DNA of 64,000 nucleotides from an uncultured Eubacteriales bacterium. GTDB lineage: Bacteria; Bacillota; Clostridia; Monoglobales; Monoglobaceae. Positions 43,496-51,718 of the stretch are shown in pieces (position 1 is the first letter of the stretch; each line of letters begins with the position of its first letter). Location of the stretch: positions 1-64,000 of the forward strand of contig CAJKEB010000002.1 in NCBI GenBank assembly GCA_905198865.1. Direction: 5' to 3'. Position numbers and translations under genes: made by a program. The notes under the pieces were generated by a model that searched no databases, was not told the DNA's origin, and saw nothing but the letters and a program-made list of their open reading frames with translations.

Positions 43496-44710
43496 TTATT
43501 TATTAAACTTATTCTTCATCATAGCTCTGACCTTAAGCGGCAGTCCGAAGAGGTTGATAAATCCTTCGCTGTCCTTATGGCTATAGAGCTCATGGCTGTC
43601 GCCGAAGCTTGCAATATCTTCATTATATAATGAATACGGTGACTTTGCGCCGGCGGGTGTGGCACTTCCCTTATAGAGCTTAAGTCTTACTTCACCTGTA
43701 ACGGTTTCTTCCATTGAATCAACCATTGCTGACAACGCCTCACGCAGCGGTGTATACCACTTTCCGTCATATACGAGTTCAGCGAACTTAATAGCTGCCT
43801 GGCGCTTAAACGCCTGTGTATCACGGTCAAGGCAGAGATATTCAAGCTCCTGAATTGCAGTATAGAGGATAGTTCCGCCCGGCGTCTCATAAACGCCCCT
43901 TGACTTCATGCCGACAAGTCTGTCCTCAACGATATCGGCAATACCGATACCGTTCTTTCCGCCAAGCTCATTGAGCTTCTCAACCAGCGGGCGGGGAGCC
44001 ATTTTCTTGCCGTCGACTGACACCGGAACGCCCTTCTCAAAGCCGATAGTAACATATGTGGGTTCGTCAGGCGCTTTCTGCGGCGAAACGCCCAGCTTAA
44101 GCAGGCTGTCAAGCTGCGGCTCGTTAGCCGGATTCTCAAGATCCATACCTTCATGGCTGATGTGCCAGATGTTTCTGTCTCTTGAATACAAGTCCTTCTT
44201 TGTAACCGGGATTTCAATATTATGAGCCTCTGCGTAATCAACAGCGTCCTCACGTGATTTGATGTCCCAAATTCTCCAGGGCGCTATAATCTTCAGCTCA
44301 GGAGCCAATGCCTTAATAGTAAGCTCAAAGCGAACCTGGTCGTTACCCTTGCCGGTAGCGCCGTGGCAAATGGCTACAGCACCTTCCTTTTTTGCTATTT
44401 CAACAAGTCTTCTTGCGATAATCGGACGAGCATGAGATGTACCGAGAAGGTACTTGCCTTCGTATACGGCGCCGGCTTTTAATGTCGGGAAAATAAAATC
44501 CGCAACATATTCATCGCGCAAATCTTCGATATACAATTTAGAAGCGCCGGCTTTTTTGGCTCTCTCTTCGAGCCCATCTGTCTCCTTGCCCTGACCGACA
44601 TCACCGCATACGGCAATTACATCATAATCATAGTTCTCCTTAAGCCACGGAATAATGATAGATGTGTCAAGTCCTCCTGAATATGCCAGTACAACCTTTT
44701 CTTTTGCCAT
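43496..44710 (-). CDS. argG: argininosuccinate synthase
   Basis: 404 residues. It joins citrulline and aspartate with ATP to make argininosuccinate. Marks: VVLAYSGGLDTSIIIPWL (P-loop of the PP-type ATPase), TGKGNDQVRFE, and SREDAVDYAEAHNI before the domain boundary. ATG 44710 is chosen because GGAGG lies eight bases upstream; the longer frame to 44734 has none. A promoter is at 44763-44791. I see no T-box or clear ARG box in the leader. Confidence 0.98.
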   Translation of the reverse strand: MAKEKVVLAYSGGLDTSIIIPWLKENYDYDVIAVCGDVGQGKETDGLEERAKKAGASKLYIEDLRDEYVADFIFPTLKAGAVYEGKYLLGTSHARPIIARRLVEIAKKEGAVAICHGATGKGNDQVRFELTIKALAPELKIIAPWRIWDIKSREDAVDYAEAHNIEIPVTKKDLYSRDRNIWHISHEGMDLENPANEPQLDSLLKLGVSPQKAPDEPTYVTIGFEKGVPVSVDGKKMAPRPLVEKLNELGGKNGIGIADIVEDRLVGMKSRGVYETPGGTILYTAIQELEYLCLDRDTQAFKRQAAIKFAELVYDGKWYTPLREALSAMVDSMEETVTGEVRLKLYKGSATPAGAKSPYSLYNEDIASFGDSHELYSHKDSEGFINLFGLPLKVRAMMKNKFNK

Positions 44711-44762
44711 TTTTAAGACCTCCAGTATTTCCAAGTTTAAATTAACTCTGTTTTACTTGTCT

Positions 44763-44791
44763 ATTATATAACAAACATTATGATTTTGCAA
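44763..44791 (-). promoter_or_regulatory. promoter of argGH
   Basis: Minus strand TTGCAA (44791-44786), 17 bases, TATAAT (44768-44763). Confidence 0.65.
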
Positions 44792-44836
44792 TACAAATTT
44801 AAAATAATTCGGATAATTTTCGAAAATTTGGCGTAC

Positions 44837-44871
44837 AAAAAGCCGCACCGAGAATATACCGTGCGGCTTTT
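44837..44871 (-). terminator. terminator of the small basic-peptide gene
   Basis: AAAAGCCGCAC pairs with GTGCGGCTTTT; it lies 26 bases past the stop of the 37-codon frame at 44897 and before the argG promoter. Confidence 0.8.
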
Positions 44872-44896
44872 ATATTTTAAGGAGATACTTAAATAA

Positions 44897-45010
44897 TCAA
44901 TCTTTAATCACTATCTTTCTTATACTATCCCTCAGAGGCCTGCTTGTTTCCGCTTCCTTTTTGCGCTTTCGTCCGGCCGGAAGTTTCAATATATCTTTAA
45001 TGTTTTTCAT
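44897..45010 (-). CDS. 37-residue basic peptide, unknown
   Basis: An ATG at 45010 with AGGTGA six bases upstream opens a frame of 37 codons ending TGA. The peptide begins MKNIKDILKLPAGRKRKKEA and ends SIRKIVIKD: about a third of residues are Lys or Arg, with no membrane segment and no cysteine. A dedicated intrinsic terminator follows at once, so this stretch looks like its own transcription unit between argG and the HPr-like gene. The family is unknown to me; nucleic-acid or ribosome binding would suit the charge. Evidence is spacing, ribosome site and terminator only. Confidence 0.55.
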   Translation of the reverse strand: MKNIKDILKLPAGRKRKKEAETSRPLRDSIRKIVIKD

Positions 45011-45242
45011 AATTATCACCTGAGATGGGGGAATATCTTAATTAATCATATGAATTTAATTTTATAATATACCGCTCAGGATACTTTTGCTTAATAAATC
45101 TGTAAATCTCTTGTAACACTCTTTGTCAAGTTCTACAAAAAAACTGTAAAATAATTATTTTTTCACCATAAATCTTAAATAATACGCAAAAAATTATCCA
45201 AAAAAATATTTTAGCCCGGAAAAATCTTGGGTAGAATACAGA

Positions 45243-45271
45243 TTGACTTTTTTCAGAAATGGTAGTTTAAT
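45243..45271 (+). promoter_or_regulatory. possible promoter of the HPr-like gene
   Basis: TTGACT (45243-45248), 17 bases, TTTAAT (45266-45271). Confidence 0.45.
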
Positions 45272-45305
45272 AATAACTGATAAGGGAAATAATCATCAAA
45301 GTTTG

Positions 45306-45329
45306 ATACACGGCACTTTTACCGTGTAT
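45306..45329 (+). promoter_or_regulatory. hairpin in the leader of the HPr-like gene
   Basis: ATACACGG, eight bases, CCGTGTAT, ending 11 bases before the AGGAGG ribosome site. It could be an operator or an RNA hairpin affecting translation. Confidence 0.45.
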
Positions 45330-45351
45330 GGATAGTATAGGAGGTATGGCT

Positions 45352-45609
45352 ATGAGAGAGTTTTCATACACTATCACAAACAAGTATGATTTAGCTGCTA
45401 AGCCGGCGCTTGATTTGATTAAGCTCGCCGGAGAGCATGATTGTCGGACATATGTTGTAAAGGACAACCAGGTTGCCGATATTAAAAAGCTTTTTGTTCT
45501 TCTGAGCCTTGGCACTCAGTGCGGTGAAACGATTAAATTTGTGACCGAAGGGGCAGACGAGAACCATGCCATTGACAGAATCGGAAATTATGTAACGAAT
45601 AATATGTAG
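45352..45609 (+). CDS. HPr-fold protein without phosphorylation sites
   Basis: 85 residues that align with the phosphotransferase carrier HPr without gaps through the first half: REFSYTITNKYDLAAKPA against the HPr active-site helix, then IKKLFVLLSLGTQCGETI and the C-terminal EGADENHAIDRIG. The catalytic His15 is Ala15 and the regulatory Ser46 is Lys46, while Pro18 and the LSLG turn (Ser52-Gly54) are kept. It therefore cannot carry phosphate as HPr or Crh do and may be a structural or regulatory relative. I start at ATG 45352 because AGGAGG is seven bases upstream. It stands alone with its own terminator. Confidence 0.8.
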   Translation: MREFSYTITNKYDLAAKPALDLIKLAGEHDCRTYVVKDNQVADIKKLFVLLSLGTQCGETIKFVTEGADENHAIDRIGNYVTNNM

Positions 45610-45658
45610 CCTTAATTATTGTTAATATAAATTTTAAATACAGTTAAATCATACACTT

Positions 45659-45690
45659 GCAGTTCTGCTTAAGTAGAACTGCTTTTTGTT
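45659..45690 (+). terminator. terminator of the HPr-like gene
   Basis: GCAGTTCTgCTTAAGtAGAACTGC followed by TTTTTGTTTT. Confidence 0.88.
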
Positions 45691-45699
45691 TTAAAAAAA

Positions 45700-45724
45700 G
45701 AACCGCTCCAGAACGGAGCGGTTC
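45700..45724 (-). terminator. terminator of the ferredoxin gene
   Basis: GAACCGCTCC, five bases, GGAGCGGTTC, with T7 after it on the minus strand. Confidence 0.88.
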
Positions 45725-45738
45725 CTGAATGAGCAAAA

Positions 45739-45906
45739 TTATGCCTTAGGAGCATCAACGGGGCAAACGTTTGCGCAGTTTCCGCAATCGATGCACTCGT
45801 CAGCGTTGATCTGATATGTAGCATCGCCTTCAGAAATGCATGATACAGGACATTCGCTTGCACATACACCACACTTGATGCACTCTTCACCGATCTGATA
45901 AGCCAT
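45739..45906 (-). CDS. 2[4Fe-4S] ferredoxin
   Basis: 55-residue clostridial-type ferredoxin with two cluster motifs, CIKCGVCASECP and CIDCGNCANVCP, on a pseudo-twofold fold. It carries low-potential electrons, here most likely to or from the hydrogenases encoded upstream. ATG 45906 has AGAGGTG before it; the longer frame to 45966 has no support. It lies about 95 bases past the group B hydrogenase gene. Confidence 0.95.
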   Translation of the reverse strand: MAYQIGEECIKCGVCASECPVSCISEGDATYQINADECIDCGNCANVCPVDAPKA

Positions 45907-46001
45907 TATTTTCACCTCTTTTTTATACATTAATTTCTTATTTTCCACAGCTTTATTATAAAGCATATTGGCACGTTTGTCAAGTGATAATTCACATACT
46001 G

Positions 46002-47483
46002 TTACAGGTTCTTTATTGCATCTGTAATAGTTTTTTCCATGGCAAGCTTTCCGTACTTATCAACCTCAAGCTTATTCTTCGGGCCATGGGTCAGGCATCC
46101 GGCGCCGCCGATACAGCCGCCGACACAAGCCATACCTTCAATAAAGTTAATATTTCCTATGCCCTTTGATGCTTTAAGAAGTGCAGTTCTGCACTCTTCG
46201 ATGCCGTCACAGGATACCGCATGAAGCTCAAAGTCCTCATTTCCCTGCTCCTTAAGCGCTTCCTGAACCGCCTCGGCAAGTCCGCCGCAGCGCGCGAAAA
46301 TTCTGCCGTAATACGAAGCGTTGTTGAGTTCGGACTCGCCGAGTTCTGTCAGTTCAATACTCTTTGCGTCAAACAGCGCCTGAAGTTCTTCAAATGTCAG
46401 CGCACTGTCAACATAATCCTTGACTTCATCCTTTCTGATTTCCGCTTTCTTCGCGGTACAGGGGCCGATAAATACAACCTTTGAGCCGGGGTCGTTTTCT
46501 TTGATGAATTTTGCAATCGCAGCCATAGGCGACGGATTATGTGAGATGTTATCCTTAAGCGTAGGGAAATTCTTCTTGACATAGTCAACGAACGCCGGGC
46601 AGCACGAGCTTGTCAAAAAGCCCTTTTCGGCAAGCTCCTTTGCCTCGTTGTATGCAACCATATCCGCTCCGAGAGCCGCCTCGACAACGCTGTGGAAGCC
46701 GAGCATCTTTATTCCTGTAACAACCTGTCCGAGCGTAATCTTTGCATATGAGAACTGACCTGAGATAGACGGAGCTACAACCGCATACAGACGCGTCTTT
46801 GTATCGTCCTTATACTGTTTAAGCATATTTACAACTTCGATTATATATGACTTATCAGTAAGCGCCCCCCACGGACACTGATATACGCATGCGCCGCAGT
46901 TAATACACTTGCTTTCATCAATAACAGCGGCGTTGTTTTCGTCCATACTTATTGCCTTGACCTTACATGCCTTAACGCATGGACGCTGTGTATTTGTTAT
47001 TGCACTGTACGGACAAACCTTAGCGCACATACCGCACTCTACACACTTTGTCTTATCAATATGCGCCTTCTGATTTTCATCGAAGGTGATAGCGCCGCGC
47101 TTACATACATCCTCACATCTATGAGCAAGACAGCCACGGCAAGCCTGTGTGACTTCATATCCGCCAACCGGACATTCGTCGCAGGCGATATCCAGAACCT
47201 CCACGATGTTATCGGTACTCTTATGACCGCCGCTTGCCATTTCAATTCTCTGACCGACAATAGCTCTCTCTTTATAGATACAGCAGCGCATTGTCGCTTT
47301 GTCCTTAACAATAGTCTTTGCAATATCATTAAAGCTCTGTGTAAGCGTATCATCATATGTATGACGTGCAACCTCACGCAAAACCTTATATTTCAAATAC
47401 TGAACCTTTGTATCAAATTTTCTGAGAGTTGTCGCAACTGTTTTTCCCGTATTTTGTTCGATTGGTTTTTGTTCATTACTCAT
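46002..47483 (-). CDS. [FeFe] hydrogenase, group B type
   Basis: 493 residues. An N-terminal alpha-helical part (about 1-85) is typical of group B enzymes. Cysteine-rich ferredoxin-like clusters follow (CDECPVGGYEVTQACRGC, CVECGMCAKVCP, CINCGACVYQCPW), then the H-cluster domain with its three signatures: TSCCPAFVDYVKK, GPCTAKKAEI and EGMACVGGCIGGAG. All four H-cluster cysteines and the proton-relay Cys are present, so it should be an active enzyme making or using hydrogen, probably with ferredoxin. ATG 47483 has AGGAGG seven bases upstream. Maturases HydE, HydF and HydG are not in the window. Confidence 0.92.
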   Translation of the reverse strand: MSNEQKPIEQNTGKTVATTLRKFDTKVQYLKYKVLREVARHTYDDTLTQSFNDIAKTIVKDKATMRCCIYKERAIVGQRIEMASGGHKSTDNIVEVLDIACDECPVGGYEVTQACRGCLAHRCEDVCKRGAITFDENQKAHIDKTKCVECGMCAKVCPYSAITNTQRPCVKACKVKAISMDENNAAVIDESKCINCGACVYQCPWGALTDKSYIIEVVNMLKQYKDDTKTRLYAVVAPSISGQFSYAKITLGQVVTGIKMLGFHSVVEAALGADMVAYNEAKELAEKGFLTSSCCPAFVDYVKKNFPTLKDNISHNPSPMAAIAKFIKENDPGSKVVFIGPCTAKKAEIRKDEVKDYVDSALTFEELQALFDAKSIELTELGESELNNASYYGRIFARCGGLAEAVQEALKEQGNEDFELHAVSCDGIEECRTALLKASKGIGNINFIEGMACVGGCIGGAGCLTHGPKNKLEVDKYGKLAMEKTITDAIKNL

Positions 47484-47586
47484 ATTATACCCTCCTGCCG
47501 GCATAGAAATCAAAGATTTTCATACCGTTTTATTCATTATTCATTATTCAATATTCTTTATTCGCTATTCTATATTTTCGGTCACT

Positions 47587-48756
47587 CTAAAAATAGTTCA
47601 CGACCACGTTTTTACCCATCTCTTCAAGACACTGTTTAAGTTCTTCAATAATTTTGGATTTTATACTAAAGCTGATATTCAGATCAGGGGTCTCATGAGC
47701 CACATTCTGGGCTCTTCCCACAAACAAATTTATATCTGTCGCCTCTCTGAATAGTAATCTGGCAATTTCGCTTGCTCCGTCGTTTTGTTTTCCCCATTTC
47801 TCAAAAAGCGAGTTGTCCTGCAAGTAGTTCTTCGCATAGTCAAGAACACGGGCAACAGTGATTACGCCTTCTGTAACCAGATCCACTCCCTCGATTGAGG
47901 CAGTCGGTGGAATTGCGGGGTCTGAATAGTCTACATGAGTGACTATCTCCTTTCCGAGATACCTTGCGGTTATATTAGACGTTGTTCCTCCGCAAACAAT
48001 ATGCTTACCTCTTTTTGAGAAAAACAGTGCAAGCATTTTATTATCATCCTTAGGATCCTTCGGCGAGCCGAACAGCAGATTACACGACTTGCGCTTTCTT
48101 ATCTGAACCGCGGCGACAGTTGTATCATCGCCGGGCTTTAAAGCATATAAGTGATTGCACTCGTCAGCTATACTTGACGCGATTATCTTGGCTGTCTGCT
48201 TGTAGTTATAATTCGCTTCAGCAAAGGCAATGATATTTTCCCTCTGCCATCCGTAATTCAGAACCTGACCAACGCCGGCATATATCGCGCCATCGCTCAT
48301 GGCGATAAACACATCATCCTGTTCAAGAGAAATTCTCGACTCATATATCTTCTTTCCCTCGATTACACGCTCATTCTTGGAATACTCATAATTCTTTCCG
48401 CCGCGCAGAAGTATAACCTCCGGATTGTCAAACTGAATTATCTCTGCCTCGGTGTTTTCGATAAACCGCATTATTGTGAAAGTAGAATACGCAACACCGC
48501 GCTTCTTGCACACCGGAAGAGTTGCCGCTATTGTAGAAACACATTCATCTACGCTCATGTTTTCTGCTATCATGGTTGAAATAATCTTCGAGGTGAGCGT
48601 TGCAAGAATATTCGCTTTAACACCGCTGCCGAGCCCGTCGGCAAGTACCACGATAAGCTCATTTTCCTTGCGTACCACTTCGACCATGTCGCCGCAAAGC
48701 TCCTCGCCTACGTGATTTAAACTTACATATCCAACATCAGCAAACAAATCATTCAT
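47587..48756 (-). CDS. SpoIIE-type serine phosphatase linked to hydrogenase
   Basis: 389 residues with a PP2C-like phosphatase domain in the first 220: GEELCGDMVEVV, VVLADGLGSGVKANILA, FIAMSDGAIYAGVG and LKPGDDTTVAAVQI carry the metal-binding Asp residues. The last 160 residues (LFFSKRGKHIVCGGTTSNI onward) are a family-specific extension. It should remove phosphate from a serine or threonine of a partner protein. Its start overlaps the sensory hydrogenase gene by eight bases, a pairing known from hydrogenase regulatory clusters; I infer that redox or hydrogen sensing controls it. Confidence 0.85.
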   Translation of the reverse strand: MNDLFADVGYVSLNHVGEELCGDMVEVVRKENELIVVLADGLGSGVKANILATLTSKIISTMIAENMSVDECVSTIAATLPVCKKRGVAYSTFTIMRFIENTEAEIIQFDNPEVILLRGGKNYEYSKNERVIEGKKIYESRISLEQDDVFIAMSDGAIYAGVGQVLNYGWQRENIIAFAEANYNYKQTAKIIASSIADECNHLYALKPGDDTTVAAVQIRKRKSCNLLFGSPKDPKDDNKMLALFFSKRGKHIVCGGTTSNITARYLGKEIVTHVDYSDPAIPPTASIEGVDLVTEGVITVARVLDYAKNYLQDNSLFEKWGKQNDGASEIARLLFREATDINLFVGRAQNVAHETPDLNISFSIKSKIIEELKQCLEEMGKNVVVNYF

Positions 48757-50428
48757 CTTGCGCCATTGTCTCCTTCAGCTTGGTCAATGCGATTTTTGTC
48801 TCGGCTGTGGTTTCACCGAGCAGCGACGCGATTTCCTGAACAACACGCATCTGCTTTTCTACGACCTTATCGGTAATTTCAATAGCGTTCATGCTCTGCT
48901 GTGTCTTCTTTTCACGCATTATTTCTTCATTTGTAACATCTTTCATGATGCTCATGATTATATGATACTCAGGATCATATATGATTGTTTCATCGACATA
49001 TTTCTGATATTCGTTCAGGTACTTGCGCTTCGGCTCATTGTTTTTATTTCCGCTTGTCATTGCCATCATATAATCCGTCGGATTGAGTATTCTCACAACC
49101 GGTTCTCCGGTCAAATCCTGAGCGTTCTTTATATTCATAATCCTCTGTGCAGACTTGTTTATCTGCTGAATTTCCAGGCTGTCGTTAAGCACAATAATGC
49201 CGTTCGGCGTATTGCTTATTATTGTATCCGAAAACGACTCGGCTTTTTCCTTGAGGAACGGCAGGCACATTTCCATATCCGCCTTGCCGTTTAATACGGC
49301 AATCGCTTTATCGCGGCAGGTCGGATATCCGCAGCTGCCGCAGTTGAGTTCCTGTTCCCTTGTTTTCTTGCCCATACGATGAAGGATTTCTTCAATCGCC
49401 GCGCTTCCGGGCATTTTCTGTCTGATAAACTCAACGTCAAATACCTTTTTAAGGCCATCCTCCGGCTGAGCAACATCAAAGTCCTGCTTTCCTGCGGTTT
49501 TTCCGATTGTAAGACAGCTGCTTACACGGAAAACCTTGTCATGCTTCATGATTGGCCCGCCGATACAGCTGCTGTCACACGCGCTCATCTCAACAAAGCA
49601 GTTTTCTATATTTCCGTTTTGAATATCCTCAAGAGCATTCATACAGTCCTCAACGCCGTCAACGCTGAAATATGAAAAATCTTCATCTATATCCATGCTT
49701 TCGATAATACCGCCCTTTGTCGGAAACCACCTGGCTCTTCCGCCGTTTGACTCGTCAGCTACGGAATAGTCAAACTCAATGTTTCTCTCCTCCATCCACT
49801 CGTTAAGCTCATCAAATGTCAGGGCATAATCAACGTAACCGGGATACTTATCAACCTCGTTCTTTTTAGAAATACAAGGACCGATAAACACCACACGGCT
49901 GCCCTCGTGCTGTTCCTTAATCAATTTGCCGTGCGCCTGCATGGGGGATAAAACCTTAGCCAGATACTTGAGCGCCTCCGGATAACGCTTCTGAATAAGC
50001 GTATTTACGCTGTGACAGCATGATGAAATAATCACATTCTGGCTTCTGTCCTTTATGATTTTTTCATATTCTCTTTTAACCACGGTTGCACCGACAGCTG
50101 TTTCCTGGACGTCCTTAAATCCGAGCTTAAGCAAGGCGTCCTTGATTATTGAAAAATTAATATTCTCGTAATTCGCTATGTACGACGGCGCTATTGAAGC
50201 ATAGACCTCCTCACCGTTTTCAAACAGAGCCTTCACACCTGACGTGTCGTCTCTGAGCCTCTTCGCATTCTGAGGACAAACTACATAGCACTTTCCGCAC
50301 AATATACATTCATTCGGTATTATCTCAGCGTGACCGTCAACAACCTTTATTGACTTCATGGGACAATATCTGACACACTTGTAGCAATTTTTACAATTCG
50401 ATTTTTCAAGCTGTATACAGTTCTGCAT
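48749..50428 (-). CDS. sensory [FeFe]-hydrogenase-like protein with PAS domain (HydS type)
   Basis: About 559 residues: two N-terminal [4Fe-4S] motifs (CKNCYKCVRYCP, CILCGKCYVVCP); an H-cluster domain with ISSCCHSVN, GPCISKKNEV and EMSACDSSCIGG; a further cysteine motif (NCGSCGYPTC ... MCLPF, a Fes/4Fe-4S domain); a PAS domain at about 415-510; and a C-terminal helical tail. The signatures depart from catalytic enzymes (His in place of Pro after the Cys pair, DSSC in the third motif), as in sensory groups C/D. It is expected to sense hydrogen or redox state and signal to the overlapping phosphatase. ATG 50428 has AGGTGA nine bases upstream. Confidence 0.88.
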   Translation of the reverse strand: MQNCIQLEKSNCKNCYKCVRYCPMKSIKVVDGHAEIIPNECILCGKCYVVCPQNAKRLRDDTSGVKALFENGEEVYASIAPSYIANYENINFSIIKDALLKLGFKDVQETAVGATVVKREYEKIIKDRSQNVIISSCCHSVNTLIQKRYPEALKYLAKVLSPMQAHGKLIKEQHEGSRVVFIGPCISKKNEVDKYPGYVDYALTFDELNEWMEERNIEFDYSVADESNGGRARWFPTKGGIIESMDIDEDFSYFSVDGVEDCMNALEDIQNGNIENCFVEMSACDSSCIGGPIMKHDKVFRVSSCLTIGKTAGKQDFDVAQPEDGLKKVFDVEFIRQKMPGSAAIEEILHRMGKKTREQELNCGSCGYPTCRDKAIAVLNGKADMEMCLPFLKEKAESFSDTIISNTPNGIIVLNDSLEIQQINKSAQRIMNIKNAQDLTGEPVVRILNPTDYMMAMTSGNKNNEPKRKYLNEYQKYVDETIIYDPEYHIIMSIMKDVTNEEIMREKKTQQSMNAIEITDKVVEKQMRVVQEIASLLGETTAETKIALTKLKETMAQDE

Positions 50429-50442
50429 AGTATTCACTCACC

Positions 50443-50685
50443 TTAAACCGCACTTAAAATATACGTATTAAATACCTCGTCAAAATTATCCTTTGTGACG
50501 CCGCTGATAATCTGCTCATCAACCTTGATGCTCACGCCCTCTCCGCATCTGCCGAGGCAAAATGCTGCCGCAAGATTAACCTTATCTTCGAGCTTGTTCT
50601 CCTCAACGCGGCTCTTCATAAGGTTGATTATATCATACGAACCCCTCAAATGACACGAACTTCCTATACACACTCTGACTTCCAT
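50443..50685 (-). CDS. thioredoxin-like [2Fe-2S] ferredoxin (NuoE/HydC-like)
   Basis: 80 residues. CIGSSCHLRG near the start and FCLGRCGEGV give the C-x4-C ... C-x3-C pattern of the thioredoxin-like [2Fe-2S] fold found in NuoE and in the C subunit of electron-bifurcating hydrogenases. It lacks the helical N-terminal half of full NuoE. It probably passes electrons to the sensory hydrogenase encoded 15 bases downstream. I use ATG 50685 (GAGGAG ten bases upstream); the longer frame covers a palindromic leader and is unlikely. Confidence 0.85.
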   Translation of the reverse strand: MEVRVCIGSSCHLRGSYDIINLMKSRVEENKLEDKVNLAAAFCLGRCGEGVSIKVDEQIISGVTKDNFDEVFNTYILSAV

Positions 50686-50724
50686 TTTCTCTCTGCTCCT
50701 CTCGTCGCAAATCACTGCACCGTT

Positions 50725-50835
50725 ACGTTTTCGGCTTAAGCCGAAAAGCTTCACCTCTCCGTGTTTGCTCCTCTTCCCACAAAACACTCGGCTTTGTGGG
50801 AGCCCTCTAATGCCGACTTCCTGCTTCGGAGTAAG
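50725..50835 (-). repeat. palindromic leader of the hydrogenase gene cluster
   Basis: TTTTCGGCTTAAGCCGAAAA is a perfect palindrome, and CCCACAAA/TTTGTGGG forms a second hairpin, both just before the [2Fe-2S] protein gene. It may be an RNA control element or an intergenic palindromic repeat like the one at 31118-31300. Confidence 0.5.
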
Positions 50836-50930
50836 TGTTTACGACCGCAATCTTTAATTCAGTTTTCATTATATAAGAAATACGCCCTATTGTCAATAAT
50901 TTGACAAGTTAATTTTAGATAAATTTTTGT

Positions 50931-50963
50931 CAAAAAAAGCTCCGCCCGATTTCAGGCGGAGCT
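50931..50963 (-). terminator. terminator of the RpiB-type gene
   Basis: AGCTCCGCC, eight bases, GGCGGAGCT with T7 on the minus strand, 18 bases past the stop. Confidence 0.88.
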
Positions 50964-50980
50964 AATTAATTCAATAACCC

Positions 50981-51616
50981 TTAGAGTACGCTCTTGATAT
51001 ATTCAGCAATCTCCGGAACCTGACAGTTCGGGAAGAACAAATCAGCAAACTTTTCGCCGCTGACAGCTGACTTTAAGAGGTCTTGGTCGATGTTCTTCAA
51101 AACATACATAATATCCTGATGCGTAACCTTCTTAACCTCGTCAAGAATCTTTTTGTTTCTCTGTTCGGGAACGGCACGCTCCTTCGGATATCCGCCACCC
51201 ATCTCGGTCGAGAACAGCTTTTCAAAGGTATAGTCAAGGTTGAGCTCTGCGCCCCAGCCAAAGCCCTGGGCAAACGGCATAGCAATCGCATTGCCGTTGT
51301 TTACCTGACTGAACAGATACGCGTCAAGAGGGCTCGTAACATGACCGCAAAGCACACCGGGAAATGAATTAAGCGCAAGCATAGCGCCTTCGCCCGTACC
51401 GCAGCCTGTAACAACAAAGTCTACCGCCTTCGAGTTAAGCAGAATTGCCGCAAGAATACCGTTCATTACATATGTAAGCTGTGCGTCGTCATCGGCGCTG
51501 TACATACCGAAGTTCAGCACCTCATGACCGAGCGGCTCTACTGTATTTTTCAAAGAATTGTAAATAATCTCATTCTTTGCCGCCTGAGAATTCTCATTAA
51601 TCAAAGCTATTTTCAT
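50981..51616 (-). CDS. RpiB/LacAB-family sugar-phosphate isomerase
   Basis: 211 residues. The first about 140 match the RpiB/LacA fold: MKIALINENSQAAKN, DFVVTGCGTGEGAMLALNSFPG (the GCGTG loop that binds the substrate phosphate), then GHVTSPLDAYLFSQVNNGNA. It should interconvert an aldose and ketose phosphate (ribose 5-phosphate, galactose 6-phosphate or, in this setting, a pectin-derived sugar). The C-terminal 60 residues are an extension not found in the shortest RpiB proteins. It is monocistronic, divergent from the glycosidase-like gene, with AAGGGG before the ATG. Confidence 0.8.
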   Translation of the reverse strand: MKIALINENSQAAKNEIIYNSLKNTVEPLGHEVLNFGMYSADDDAQLTYVMNGILAAILLNSKAVDFVVTGCGTGEGAMLALNSFPGVLCGHVTSPLDAYLFSQVNNGNAIAMPFAQGFGWGAELNLDYTFEKLFSTEMGGGYPKERAVPEQRNKKILDEVKKVTHQDIMYVLKNIDQDLLKSAVSGEKFADLFFPNCQVPEIAEYIKSVL

Positions 51617-51718
51617 TTTTATTACCCCTTTTCCAAAAAAAATGTTTATTTTTTTCCACTTTTATAGTATAATGTTTATTAAGTGTTTTGTCAACCTAAT
51701 TTGAAGGGGAAATGAAAA

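Noticed and set aside
50686..50787. N-terminal extension of the [2Fe-2S] protein by 34 codons
   Set aside because: The extension crosses a perfect palindrome and has no conserved features; ATG 50685 has a good ribosome site.
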